Shown here one piece after another: positions 1-13,380 of a stretch of 64,000 bases of DNA. How positions within the stretch are numbered: position 1 is the stretch's first letter; each line of letters opens with the position of its first letter. The translations under genes were made by a program, and so were the position numbers. Origin of the DNA: Pratylenchus scribneri (Eukaryota; Nematoda; Chromadorea; Rhabditida; Pratylenchidae). The notes beneath the pieces were generated by a model, which worked only from the letters and a program-made list of their open reading frames with translations, ran no database searches and was not told the origin of the DNA. Location: NCBI GenBank assembly GCA_030063045.1, contig JAQSEB010000050.1, forward strand, positions 124,001 to 188,000, in the 5' to 3' direction.

Positions 1-130
1 TTCTAAATTAGAACCAAAACCAAATTCGGTTTAAGCAATCCAGTCTAATAACATTAATTTGAGTTTTGACCAAACCATTAAAAATTATATATCCTTCATG
101 CGTCTTATTGAGCTCTATCCTATTGGATAT
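1..130. repeat. Half copy of the foldback (MITE-like) family, in the upstream DDX60 intron
   Basis: The stretch carries the family's internal ACCAAACC/AAATTATATA segment followed by a terminal arm reading GCGTCTTATTGAGCTCTAT. The same order occurs at 31720-31840 and in the right half of the element at 12505-12655. The rest of 131-319 is AT-rich intron with nothing else recognisable. Confidence 0.5.
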
Positions 131-319
131 ATGATTTGTGAATGCACTCAGGAAAAATACTTAAGCCAAAAAGCCATTTAATTATTTTTGTGGTTATTAA
201 TTACACTTTATTGGGGATTTTTTAATACACTTCGTTTATTTTAATTATTTTTTAAGTAATTATTTCCCATCCTGAAAAATTATAAAATTTAATTTATAAT
301 TTTTTTCGCTCATTTTCAG

Positions 320-3300
320 TTGATCCAATCCCAGCCGAATTGCCTCGCCACATGGGACATTGACTATCAACAAAAAATGCAAACCCAATTGGGATGGCCT
401 TTCAAATTAATCGACGATCCACTGATGCGACGTGAGGAACAGCAGCGAAAGGAGGTGAAAAAGGCACTGGAAAATGCGAGGGATGCAAAAAGGCTGGAAA
501 GAGGACGGCAAAATCTTTCCCGATGGTCAGTTTGGAATTTTTTATGGGTTGTATAAAATTTTAAAAACAAAATGTAATGGAAAATTTTCCAACAAATATT
601 TTCACTTAAAAATTTTTATACAAAACACGACATTTGATTAAATTAATAAACATTTTTTAGTTAAAAACTAAATAGTATATCGATTCACAAAAAAATATTC
701 GATCCAGCTTGATGGAACTTAAAAAATTATTTAAATTTTAATAATCCCATTAATTTTTAAGGTATCAACTATTTTCCGATTCATTGGAAGGCCAAGGCGG
801 TCAATTGCTCGTGGATTTTTCGCGTGTCGTCAAATTGTCTGCCATTGCCGAGGACGGAGACACACCAAATGGAAAAGAGAAATCCGCTGCCGGTGCAAAA
901 AAGGAGAAGGAAAGCAAAAGTGGTGGAGGCAAAAAAGGCAAATTTTTTAGCTCATAAATTTGAAATAAATTTTTACTAATTTAAGGAGGAAAGCCAGGCG
1001 CTGGCGGCATCAGCAAAAAGGATCAAATTTTGCGCCAAAATTTGGATGCCAAAAACAAACAGCAAGTGGAAAGTGACAAACAAAAGATTGAATATGCCAC
1101 ACGGATAAAAACAAATGTGCGGTTTAAAAATTCTAATTTTTTTTGAACAATAGAAATTATATTTTTTCCATTTTTCATTAATTTAAGACAATGAACGCAT
1201 TGGATGATTTGTTGCGTCGAATGGAATTGGACGAATCGAAGGCACTTTGCATTTATCAGAAAATGGTCCGTTATGCCGATGCATTTGGCGAACAAGCCTC
1301 GGCCCAATTCGACTCAATTGATCAAAAAAGGGAGGCGGCACTGGGCTTGGTTGAGTCAATCAAAAATATATTCGTCAAATATTACAAATATTTGGATGAA
1401 GCGCAGCGAGAAAAGGTTTTTTTTTTATTATTTTAAAAGAATATTGTGAAACGATCAAAATTTTGATAATAAAAAATAAAAATAATTTTGAAAGAAAAAT
1501 TTAAAAAAAAATAAATTTACAAATCGATCTCTTGCCTCTTGGTATAATTTATGTAAGGCAATAGGTAAAAGTTATCAACATTGGTTTTCAGTATCAAAAT
1601 TGTTGAGAAAATCACACAAATAATATTTTTGAACATTTTACTTTTTATATAATTTTTGACCAATTTTTGTAAGGGAAAATTTAATTAGAAATCAAATAAA
1701 ATCAATTATTTTAAGATTTTCTAAGAAAAAACATTTTAGACAAATCCGCAAAACCCAAACCCTACCCTATAGTAACCTATTTCGCAATTTTTGCAACATA
1801 AAAATCTACTCTTACTATTAAATGAATATTAAGAATTAATTAAAATTCGTATTTTTATTTAATCAAAATTTTGATCTAGGATCAATTTTAATTAATATCA
1901 ATTATTTAAAAATTCTTCTCATTCCACAGATTATCTATTTGTGGGTATCACTGGGCTTTGGCAAACCGGAATTGATGAAACGGCGACCGGACAAGCAATT
2001 CAACTTGGACATTGATCTTGTCTATTATCAACTCAAATATGGGGGCCGAATGATTGATGTGCTTTCGGATCCGAAAAAGGATGATCGTGTCACCGGCTTT
2101 TGGCCTGACGCATGGCAGCGAAGAATGCTGGACGCAGTTGATCAAGGCAAATTTTTTTTTAAAAAAATACAAATTTATGACAAAAAAATTATTTAAAAAA
2201 ATGGAAATTAGACAATTAGGAATATTTATTTTTTTGTTGTCAAAAAATCTTTTAATTCAGATTTCAGAATTCACTATTTTCAAAAATCCTATGACAAAAA
2301 ATTTTAAATTTTTTACAATGAATTTAAATCCTATTCCACTTTTATATTTTTATCATTTAATATTTTTCCCATAATTTTGCAGACAAAAGTGCACTCATTG
2401 TGGCGCCAACCTCGGCTGGTAAAACCTTCGTTTCCTACTATTGCATTGAGAAAGTGTTGCGCAAAAGCAATGATGACGTTGTTGTGTACATTTCCCCGTC
2501 AAAAGCGCTCACAAATCAGGTTTAATTTAAGTTTAATTAAAATCCAAATTTCAATTTGAAGATTGTCGGTTCGGTTTACGCCCGATTCCGTGGCAAAGCA
2601 ATGTCCGGTGGCAAGACGCTATATGGCATATTAAACAATGAGGTTGTGGACAATGTGCTGAATTGCCAAGTGCTGGTCACCATTCCCGACTGTTTTGAAC
2701 AAATTCTTCTCTCCACCAATGTCCGATGCCAACAATTCGTATCCCGAATCAGATATGTCATTTTGGATGAAGTCCATTGCATCAAGTTTGTTTTTTCGAT
2801 AGCAAAAAATTTAGTTTAAAAATTTCCAATAACATTAACTCAATTATATTTGGCTTAGCTTAAAAAAATTAATCCATAGAGACGGATTTTTTTATAAATC
2901 TGATTAGAAGAATAAAGAAAGTGCATAAAATATTTTTTGGAGCATTTAATTTATTGAATAAATATTTATTCGGGTAGAAATTTATGATTAAATTTTTTTT
3001 TCAGCCAAAAGGACACCCAAGGTCAATCACTGGGCCATATCTGGGAGCACATTTTCTTGCTAATCCGTTGTCCATTCCTGGCTTTGTCCGCCACAATTAG
3101 TAACATTGAAATGCTGCGTGATTGGTTGCAAACCGCTGAACATGTTAAACCCACCGAAGGAACTGCCGAACGCCAAGTGGAAATGATCACATATGATGAG
3201 CGATGGTCCGAATTGGAATTGGCAATGCAACGAATTCGGGTAAGCGAGACGAATTTTCTTATTGCAAATTCAGAAATAATAGAGACACATGATTTTATGA

Positions 3301-6300
3301 TATTCTAGTTTTTTGGTAGTTGCTACTCTGTAATGGGTTCCTATTAGTATTTTGAGAAATATTTGCATTTTTTTCGCAAAATTTCTTCAAAAATGCAATA
3401 AATGTTTAAAAATTAATTGATTTTGAACACATATTTGAATGTTATACGAATTTTTTAAAAAAGAAATTTCTCTATTTTGACACTTTTCGTACATATAAAT
3501 TCATTCTCTAATGGATTGATAATTAACATTTTTTGTTGTTGATTTCAATTTTTCTCATTCTAAAACCAAAATAGCGGGATTAGCGCAGTGGGTAATTGAA
3601 TTGATTTGCAACCTAAAAGGTCGAAGGTTCGAATACTCGATGATGATAACAAATTTTGGCTACATAAAATTAGCCATTTAAAAAATGGCGATGAAAAAAT
3701 CGATGGCGAGACTGAGAGTTTTCGAACCTTCAAATGCATTCTCAAAAATAAAATTAAAATAAATTTAAAAAAATTAATTCTTTTTTTTCAAGGAATGCCC
3801 AAAAGGATTGCAATTCGAAAATGATGAGGAACAATTCATGCGTGGTTCCAGCGTTGCATCCAATTATGGGGATGAGGATGAAATGACAATGGAAAAGGAA
3901 GGAGAGGAACAAGACAGTCGAGTGATGACGCCAACCGAATCACCACCGTTGCCTCAATTACAACCACCACAACTTTCAGCGGTTCAAAACATTGAGGCTG
4001 GCCTACGAGGCCGAGGGCATTCACCGGCGGCACGAGGACGTTCACCGGCACGAAGCGATATTTCACTTCCGTCAAGGTAGCAAAATTGTATCAATAAATT
4101 ATTTTTAATTGAATTTGAAAATTAATAAATTTTTGGCTTTAAAATAGAGATCGGAGAATAGATATTGACATTGGTGAATTGATCCAAGCTGAAATGGGAT
4201 TGAAAATTTTATTCCAACAAAAATTTTTGATTTCGATTAGTTTTTATTATGCTAGGGCTTAAATTTAAAAAAAAACGCGGAATAAGAGATATTAATTCGG
4301 ATTTTCCAATATCAAAAATCACTTGCACATTAAGATTAAAAATGAATTTTTTCAAAAAAAGAAAGGCTACGAATTAGATTATTAAACATTTTTAATCCTT
4401 CCAAATTTCAATAATAAAAATATTTAAGAGCAACTTGGCAAGATGTGGTCCAACATTTCAATCCATTTGCGGTCTATAAATTGGAGAAATTACGCATGTT
4501 TGGCATTCCGGCAGATCAACGATTGACTGCCCGTCAAATCTTGGAATTATATGAAATGATGAGCAGTGTGGACGAGAAAGTCAAGTAAGTCGATATTATA
4601 GTTAGGATAATATTTAATTTGTCAATGTCATAAAATAGAAAATTTCGAAAAAACAGCACATAAAGCTAAAATAATTTATAATGGTTAAACCAGTGGGGCA
4701 GAGCCCCACTGGTTTAAGGCATGCTTCCGTTGCGAAAAAAGCGCGGGGCGCTTTAAGGTACCCCAGTAGGTTTTTTATTCAAGTTTCAGACGGCTCGCTT
4801 CGCTTGCCTTGTATTTTTCATTTTTTTTAAACCGGTTTAAGCTTATATCTCGAAACCGGTTTGGTTTGACAGCTCGCGCAATTTACCATTGGATTCGCCT
4901 CGTCGAGCTCTACAACATTGCTCTTTACCGCGCACATCTATCTCATCTCGCAAAAAAATTATTCAGAAATTTCTGACTCGCGCACTCATAGTAGGAATTT
5001 TTGTCCACTCGTTTCGGTATTTAGACTTCATGTTAGACCCCCTAACCTATATATCATTTTGTAGCTAACACTCCAACTTAGGTACCTCAAAAGCTCATTT
5101 TTTGATTTAGGTCCCAGGAAAAAAGTTTTACCAGGACAAACCGGTTTTTAAACCGGTTTCAGCCCAAACCCAAACCCCTATCAAAAAACGTATAGTTTTC
5201 CTGGATGCGCACTGAAAAGTTACCCCTAGGATGTGCAAGTCCCAAAATCTAAAAATCCCTAGAAAAGCTCAAATTTGATTTCAAGTGAAAATGTCGAAAG
5301 CATCTTTCTAGTATATAAAAAAGTTTACTATATTCAGTATTCACAAATCATATGTCATTAGCTCAAGACATTAATAAATGATATTTTTTAACAAAATTAA
5401 GGCTGTTAAGCAGCTTAAATCAACTATTTTTGCGGTTCAAAAAAAAATAAACTCAAGTCAAATAAAATGATGCATTTTTTATGAATTATATCGATTTAAC
5501 ATAAGATTTATGGTTCTAGTCTAGTATAAAAAACTACTGATCGTTACATTCACTATTTTCAATGTTTTTCCACAAATTAAAATTTTCCTTCTTAATCTCA
5601 TTCATTTGTTCAAATTATTATAGAGATGAGTTCGAACCAGTCAAATTCTTCAAAAAATGTCACAATAGTCAAGCAACTGCAGAGGAAACTCCGGACACAG
5701 GCGCTCTTTGGCTTGACCGCATGGATTTGCGTCGGCTGGAAACTGCGCTCAAGGATCGTTTTCTGCAATGGATGAACGAAGAGAAGACGAAAATTGACAA
5801 AATATTTGCACGTTTGGAACAGGAAGTGAACAAAGAATTTGAGAACCGCTCAAAACCATTCAACATGGTCAGTTTTTTTGGAGGGCAGGACATAAAAAGT
5901 GAAAATAAAGCAAAATCAATTTTTAATTACACATTCAAAGATTTTATTTTAAAATTTTAAAATTTATTATTTTGTAAATTAAATTTATAAAAGTCAAAAT
6001 TATAAAATACTCTTTTTTCCAGCGTAATTCCGCCCTTTACAACATTATGCCGCTGATGGATCAGCTGAAGGGGCGCGACCAAATCCCGGCCCTCTGCTTC
6101 AACGATGATCGTGAAATGTGCGAACATTTGGCCATTCGAGTTTTCAATGTGTTGCAAAAACGCGAAGATGCTTACAAAGCCAGCGATGAATTCAAACGGC
6201 GATACAATTTCAAAGCAGAAGAGGTCAGCGTTTTACTAAAAATAAGATATTTTAAAATGTTTTGTTGTTCTGATTTATAATTGTTTTGTTTTTCTGATTT

Positions 6301-9300
6301 ATAAATGTTTTGTTATTCTGATTTATAAATGTTTTGTTGTTCTGATTTATAAATGTTTTGTTGTTCCGATTTATAAATGTTTTGTTGTTCTGATTTATAA
6401 AAATGTTTTGTTGTTCTGATTTATAAATACTTTATTGTTCTGATTTATAAATTTTTTGTTGTTCTGATTTATAAATGTTTTGTTGTTCTGATTTATAAAT
6501 GTTTTGTTGTTCTGATTTATAAAAATGTTTTGTTGTTCTGATTTATAATTGTTTTGTTTTTCTGATTTATAAATCTTTTGTTGTTCTGATTTATAAATGT
6601 TTTGTTGTTCTGATTTTTAAAATGTTTTGTTGTTCTGATTTAGTTCTGATTTTTTAATTTTTTTTCTGATTTTAAATGTTTTGTTGTTCTGTTTTATAAA
6701 ATGTTTTGTTCTGCTTTTTAATGTTATTGTTGTTCTAATTTTTAAATTTTTTAATTTAATCTACATTATATTTTGCAGAAAGCCCAGAAACTGGCCAAAA
6801 GAAAACGAGACGAAGAAGAGAGGGCAGCAAAGCGGAAAGGCAATCGGAATGAAGAAGGGAACAAAGAGCGTTTTGAGAAAGAAGATGAGGCATCACAGGA
6901 TAGTGGAGACATGTTTGCTTTGCTGAAAATCAAGATGAATGAGGATTTGAACAGGTCAACAATCAATAACATTCATAATATGGAATTTTATTATAAATTA
7001 AAAAAATTTGCTAAAATAACTTTAAAAATTAGAATCATTTATTAAATGGTTATTATTTTTATACTTAATCTGGTACTAAAAATTCAAAGAAATTGTAAAA
7101 AAAATTTTTGTAAAAGCATAAAATTAAAATTCCATCATTTTTAATAATTTTTTTTCTTCAGATTTAAATTAACCGGCCGATGGACCGATGAGGACATTTA
7201 CAAGAAATGCGTGGACACATTGAGTCGCCGTCTTGACCGTCGTCCCACCAAACAATTATTGCGTTTATTTGAAAGAGGCATTGGTTTTCATCACGATGGG
7301 CTGGGCAATGCGGAAAGATCGGCCGTGGAAGTGCTGTTCCGTCGGGGTTTCCTGGGCATTGTGTTCACAACTTCAACATTAGCGCTTGGGTAAGAATATT
7401 CGAATGAAAATATTAAAATTTTATACTTAATAATTTTAGTAAAAAAATATTTTGATTATTTTCTCCATCATTTAAATTTATTCATTTATTTTTCAGTATG
7501 AACTTACCTTGCAAAACTGTGATTTTTGGAATTGATACACCAAAATTGACGCCACTCCAATTTCGACAAATGTCCGGTCGTGCTGGTCGCAGAGGTTTCG
7601 ACCCGGCAGGCACAGTCATTTTCATGTCATTGCCAACCAGGTAATGTTTTAAATATTTATTTAAAATTTATTTATTCATAGCTTGGTTAGAGAATTACTT
7701 CCATAAAAATAAAAACATGTTGACCTTAAAATCTTTATTTCATTATTTTCCAATGATTGAATTTCCTTTAAAAATCCTTAAAAAAATTAAATATTAAATT
7801 CCACCCACAAATTTTTTCTTTTCAGTAAAATTCGTCGCCTTCTCACAGCCAGTTTGGCCACCTTACGCGGCAATGTCCCATTCACCACTGCATTCATGCT
7901 GCGTCTTTTTGCTTATGTAAACGGTGAAAATTCGCCAACGGCTTCGACTCAATCTTCCACACCCGGCGGAAAGAAAGAACAACAACAAAAAGCGATCAAA
8001 GCCGGCGGTAAAACTGTAGGCGGAAAACAATTAATTGACAATATGGATGTGTTGAATGAAGAAGTCCGGAAAAAGGTGGGAAAATAGTCCAAATATCGAA
8101 TCGCAATAAAATATTTTTTAGTCTGCTTTGACCCTCCTTCAAGCACCATTTGTGATGAAAACGCGAGCCGAACACCAAAAGGGCACATTCGAAAAATTAC
8201 TCAAATTTCTCACACTCTTCAATGTACAACTGCTTCGACAAATGCAACTTCTTGATGAGAAGGTATAGATTTTGGCTTTTAATTTGCTAGAAAAATTAAA
8301 AACGGATTTAATAAAAAAAAATGAGTAGAGTCCCGATTTTTAGGTTTATTTAAACTATTTTATGTACAAATTTGATGAGAAACCCATATAAATTACATTT
8401 TTGCCATTTTTAGGGAAAATTTTGCTAGAAAAATGCAATAAAAAATCAAAAAACACTTGAACGTAAAAATCTGGGTCCTCCCTAATATTATTAGAACGTT
8501 CAAAAAATAGAAAAATTAATGTTTACTTAAAAAATTTAACATCTAAAAAATATAAATTAAATTTTATTTCAGTGTGTTCCTCGTGGATTCGCCCAATTTG
8601 CCGTACATTTGGCTCAATATGAGCCTGGCAATTTGGTCTTCATTCGACTTTTGCAAGAAGGCGTTTTGCACCGTTACATTCGAGTTGTAAGTTAAATAAA
8701 AAATTAGAAAAAAAAATTGAAAATTTAATTAAAAATGTTTAAAAAAGATCAAAAAAATCAAGAAAAATTCAGAAATATTGAAAAATTTAATTAAATATTT
8801 AAAAAATTCTCCAAATTAATTCACGATTCACCCACAGATTCAACGTTACGATTTGAGTCATGAAGAGCAACGGGCCCAGGCAAAGGACGACATTGTGGCA
8901 ATTTTGGCACATATATTCACCCAAAAACTTGTTCCAATCCATACTGCAACGGATGAGAATGGGGTAATTAAAAAATGAATTTAAATTAAAATTAAATAAT
9001 TTTAGCCAATTTTGCCTCCACTCCACAAAGAAATTGAGGAACGAATTGAGGCGCACAATGCGGGAGTGGATCAATTGTTGCTTGCCTGTCTACAATTGAG
9101 TTCAATCAATCAGCATGTCGAGGTGTGTTTTTTTTTATTTAAAACTATTAATATATCTTAAAATTGCAAAATATTATAATTATTAGTAGAGAGAGAGAGT
9201 GAATTTTTATATAATTCACAAAATAAATGTATTTTTTCTATGTAAGTTTTTTCAAAAGTCAAAACCAACTTTTCTATTGAAATTTTCTCCAAAAAATACC

Positions 9301-11095
9301 AAAATAGATTAAATAAAATAGATCACCAAATCAGAAATAGAAATAAATGAAATGATCAAAAAATCATGTTCTTTTTTCATCCAAATCTGATATTATAAAA
9401 AATTAAAAAATCCAACATACTAATTATTTTTTTTCATAGAATTCGGTGCTGGCAATGAGCGGATGCACGGAAGAGAGCCTGCAATTCAGCAATGGCCAAA
9501 TCCAGGTGGTGCCAATGTTTGACAGCGATTTTCAATTGGACGAACGACTCATTCCAATGGTCAAACTCCAAACGATGGATCATCGAGGGCGAAAGGTAAT
9601 GTTTATAAAATATTGATAATTTATGAATGACCTTATTGACACTTGACATTCAAATGACAAATATAAAATAAATAGGTCATAATGTATTATTCGAAAATTG
9701 ATTCCTATATTTTGATTGGGATACGATTAAATTCAAAAAATTCCTTTTTTTTTTGTTGTTTAATGTTTATCATTTTTAACAGATTTACAAGAACAGTTAT
9801 GCCTTGGACTTTTGGCGGAATCCTGACGCAGAATTGCTCCGAAGCCGTAACATGCTTTCAAGCGCCGAACGATGGTATTTGCTCAATGATTTCAATGTGA
9901 GTTATTTCAGAACAACTATTAAAAAGTCATAAAAACAAAACATTTTTAATATCAGAACGACAAAACATTTACAAATCAGAAAAACATATTTAAAAATAAA
10001 AACATTTAAAATCAGAACAACAAAACATTAAAAATCAGAACAACAAAACATTAAAATCAGAACAACAAAACATTTATAAAAATCAGAACAGCAAAACATT
10101 TTAAAATCAGAAAAACAAAACATTTTTAAAAATCAGAACAAGACATTTTAAAAATCAGAATAACAAAACATTTACAAATCAAAACAAAATATTTTAAAAA
10201 TCAGAACAACAAAACATTAAAAATCAGAACAAAATATTTTAAAAATCAGAACAACAAAACATTTTAAAATCAGAACAACAAAACATTTATAAAAATCAGA
10301 ACAGCAAAACATTTTAAAATCAGAACAACAAAACATTTTTAAAAATCAGAACAAAACATTTTAAAAATCAAAATAACAAAACATTAAAAATCAGAACAAA
10401 ATATTTTAAAAATCAGAACAACAAAACATTAAAAATCAGAACAAAATATTTTAAAAATCAAAATAACAAAACATTTACAAATCAGAACAAAATATTTTAA
10501 AAATCAGAACAACAAAACATTAAAAATCAGGACAAAATATTTTAAAAATCAGAACAACAAAACATTAAAAATCAGAACAAAATATTTTAAAAATCAGAAC
10601 AACAAAACATTAAAAATCAGAACAAAATATTTTAAAAATCAGAACAACAAAACATTAAAAATCAGAACAAAATATTTTAAAAATCAGAACAACAAAACAT
10701 TTTAAAATCAGAACAACAAAACATTTATAAAAATCAGAACAGCAAAACATTTTAAAATCAGAACAATAAAACATTTTAAAAATCAGAACAACAAAACATT
10801 TTGGAAAATAAAATATTTACAAATCAGAAAAAAGAAACATTTTTGAAAATAAAAGTAATTAATTTATATAATAATTTTAAAAAACAAAATTCAATTATTT
10901 TTTTATTTACAGAAAGTATTGAATGCCATCGCCACCGGAATTCGCCACATTGCCACACCCAAGGATGACCTCTATAAATTGTTGGTCAAGGACGATATGG
11001 GCGATCGGCCAGGCATTGCATTGGAATTTGACACTATATTCCGAAAGGCATTCAAAATGAAAGAACGGCGCCATGAAGATGAACCAGCAGAATAA
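320..11095 (+). CDS. DDX60-like Ski2-family RNA helicase (3' part, 5' end outside window)
   Basis: Superfamily-2 helicase of the DDX60 type. Human DDX60 is an antiviral cofactor of RNA sensing. Exons: 320-525, 762-937, 986-1116, 1188-1415, 1930-2146, 2383-2519, 2562-2785, 3005-3239, 3793-4076, 4429-4584, 5624-5867, 6023-6223, 6779-6954, 7162-7389, 7497-7640, 7826-8075, 8122-8262, 8573-8686, 8838-8963, 9006-9122, 9440-9595, 9783-9896, 10913-11095. They stay in one frame and give about 1,395 residues; the human protein is about 1,700, so the N-terminus lies upstream. Motif I reads APTSAGKT, motif II DEVH, motif III LSATIS and motif [12 protein letters not shown]. The region after motif VI also follows DDX60 ([20 protein letters not shown]). 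The 3793-4076 exon is an acidic and SP/RGR-rich insert between the two helicase lobes. A 26-nt micro-exon at 4148-4173 is possible. The intron after 2146 has a GC donor. Family assignment is firm; antiviral function here is inference. Confidence 0.9.
3575..3660 (+). repeat. tRNA-derived (SINE-like) sequence in a DDX60 intron
   Basis: A perfect polymerase III box A (TAGCGCAGTGGG, 3581-3592) is followed by box B (GGTTCGAATAC, 3626-3636) at tRNA-like spacing. The flanks do not pair as an acceptor stem, so this is not an intact tRNA gene. Confidence 0.6.
4590..5560. repeat. Repeat-rich large DDX60 intron with strong hairpins
   Basis: This intron (4585-5623) is much longer than its neighbours. 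It contains a perfect 15-bp stem with a 3-nt loop at 4685-4717 and a 7-bp stem AAAGCGC/GCGCTTT around 4738-4754. Several ACCGGTTT-type motifs follow (4830-5160). A terminal arm of the foldback family (CGTCGAGCTCTAC, ~4900-4915) is also present. No coding potential was seen. Confidence 0.55.
6262..6740 (+). repeat. Intronic 24-bp tandem array (orientation A)
   Basis: About 18 units of roughly 24 bp fill the intron between the DDX60 exons ending at 6223 and starting at 6779. The core of each unit is TGTTTTGTTGTTCTGATTT followed by ATAAA. Units decay toward the 3' end. The same core occurs in reverse complement at 9905-10860. Confidence 0.95.
9905..10860 (-). repeat. Intronic 21-24-bp tandem array (orientation B, complement of the 6.3 kb array)
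   Basis: More than 35 units built on AAATCAGAACAACAAAACA, the exact reverse complement of the core of the array at 6262-6740. Some units alternate with a shorter variant ending AAAATATTTT, giving a higher-order pattern. The array fills the last DDX60 intron, between exons 9783-9896 and 10913-11095. Confidence 0.95.
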
Positions 11096-11964
11096 ATGAA
11101 CAGAGAGGATATTGGCAAAAATGATGATGATATTAAATTATTTTTCTTCCCCGTCTAATTTTTTCACATCAAATTCTTTTTTTGGCGCCTTTCCTCATTC
11201 ATTTATTTTCTGTGTTTTTTTAACCAACCAAAAACCCTTGTTGTTGTTAGTTTTGTTTGACTATGTCTTTTACACCCCATGCTTTTCTCCCCCTTAAAAT
11301 ATATCATTTGACTTCATTCTGGTTAATTTTTTTTGCCAATTATGTTCGGCTTCCAGTTAAAAAAATTTATTTTATAACAACCCTCTGATTGATAAAAGAT
11401 TTATTTTTTTCCATTCCTTCATATTAATTATTAATTAATTTAATCGATGATCGATTAAAAATATCTATTACTGTGCTGGAATATTTATTTTTTATATATA
11501 ATTGAGTATGATGAGTTCAAATTTCGAACCCGCGACCTTTAATAGTGGATGGCGGGTGAAACAATCCTACACTACAGAATATTAAATAATTTTAAAATCA
11601 GAAGCATAGGGTTAGTCAAACATGCCTTGGCGCGTTAATATTCCGAAGAAGTAACTCCTACCAAATCCCTATACATTCCAAATTCTTCCAGTTATTCTAA
11701 AATCCAAACCCCCACTTATACCTTAAACCCATGAGATTCCTTAAACCTTTTCCTTACGCCGTTGGTGGTTTTTTTCCTATAAAATAGTAAAAATAATTTT
11801 TCAAAATATTAGGCTATACCAAATTTGCATTCTAGACACACGTTACATAGAAATTAGTAAAACTATAATATTTAATATTTACATGCCATGCTTTGGCTAG
11901 ATTTAATACCAATATTTTATCCTTTAGATAATATAATTTACTTTATAATAAAATTATTAAAGAA
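11096..11964. other. Intergenic region between the helicase and the haspin-like gene
   Basis: AT-rich DNA with the presumed 3' UTR of the helicase gene (11096 to ~11300). At 11515-11585 lies a minus-strand tRNA-like sequence with box B GGGTTCGAAAT. No convincing gene was seen. Confidence 0.5.
11515..11585 (-). repeat. tRNA-derived (SINE-like) remnant
   Basis: On the minus strand a short block contains AAAGGTCGCGGGTTCGAAAT, a near match to box B with the GGTCNCGGGTTCGA context shared by the copies at 51.9, 58.7 and 63.7 kb. Box A is not clear. Confidence 0.45.
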
Positions 11965-12384
11965 ATGGCGTCTATTGATTCTTCAGTTTTCAAAAAAACA
12001 GGTAATAATTGTTTGATAATAAGCAATTTGAAATTTTCAATATTTTATTCAGGACCCATTACACGTTCAGCCGCCACGGCAATCAGAACAAATTCGTCGG
12101 CCATCAAGGATTCATCCACCGTAAGCAATATTTTAAATTTTAATTTATTTGCCTTTAAGAAATAATGATAATGATTTCAAAAAGGGGTTTTCAATTTTTA
12201 GCCTAAGAAAATTATCATATTCCAAGAGTTTGCCGAAAAAAGTACTTTAAAAATTATAACGATTCAGAATATCCTATACCCTCAACCATATACTAGGTCG
12301 ATAGATATAGATCTCGTCAATACGTATCTTTTTGCTATATTGGCTTATTAGATTTATTGTTAGTAAAATTTGCTTTGTAGATAA

Positions 12385-12768
12385 TTTTTTTGTCCACAAA
12401 ATTGATGTTTTTTGTCCACAAAATCGGTTCTTTTTGTCCACAACGCAGTAACTTATTAATGCTTAGCCTTACACCCCCAAACCTTATACTTATACCCATT
12501 TTATATAGCTCATCAAGACGCGTCGATTGATATATAGTTTGTCCAGGTTTGGTTCAAACTAATATAAACCAAAAACCAAAATAGGGTTTAAACGGTTCAA
12601 CACTTTAAATCGGCCCAAAATATATATCAATCGACGCGTCTCGATGAGCTCTATAAAATGGTTATAAGGTTTCGGGGTCTATGACGAAGCACTAAAAAGT
12701 TATACTTGATTTGTGGACAAAAAGAACCGATTTTGTGGACAAAAAGCACCAATTTTGTGGACAAAAAA
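12385..12768. repeat. Long foldback element with nested inverted repeats
   Basis: The two halves are inverted copies. Outer arms carry TTTTTGTCCACAAAAT-type repeats on the left and ATTTTGTGGACAAAAA on the right. Middle arms share TTATANCCATTTTATA. Inner arms read CATCAAGACGCGTCGATTGA (left) and TCAATCGACGCGTCTCGATG (right), around a loop with CCAAAACC-type sequence. It lies in the intron between haspin-like exons 2 and 3. No transposase is present. Confidence 0.8.
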
Positions 12769-13204
12769 AACCGCACCCATTTGCTTTGAACCAAAAAAAT
12801 AAAATAAAAGACAGTTTGTGCAGTTTAATAACACTATTTTTGACAAATTATATATCAATCGATGGTTATTGACGGGATCTAATTATTTTATATTAAAATT
12901 AATCCATATATTCTTTTAACATTTTCGTAATTTTTTCGGCAATTTCAATATTCTTTTCGCAATTTTCAATTTTTTCGCCAAATTACTAACTATCCAAATT
13001 TTAGAAGTCCATGCCAATCCAAAAGCGGAAATTTCATCTCCGGAGGAGCTCTGAAAGACGGAAAGGATTCGAACGATTAATGCGTTCAAAAAGTAAGAAA
13101 TGAATGAATAAAAAAAAATATGGGAAATATTAAATTTGCCAAAAAACCTAAAATTGCTGAAAAAAAATATTTAAAATGTATAAAAGATTGTAACAATTTA
13201 ATGA

Positions 13205-13380
13205 TATGACCCCAATCGATAGATATCGTCAAGACGCATCATTTAATTATGTTTTGGCTTAAATTTAACCAATTTTTATTGTATTAAACCAAAATTGGTT
13301 TGCTCTAAAATTTTGAATAAAATTTGACGAATTATATATAAAATTCGATGCTTCTTGACCAACTCTATCAATAGTATATG
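13205..13380. repeat. Second copy of the foldback (MITE-like) family
   Basis: Inverted arms: left GATAGATATCGTCAAGACGC, right (complement) GATAGAGTTGGTCAAGAAGC, about 165 bp apart, with AACCAAAATTGG in the loop. The arrangement is the same as in the inner 150 bp of the element at 12385-12768. It lies in the next haspin-like intron. Confidence 0.7.
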
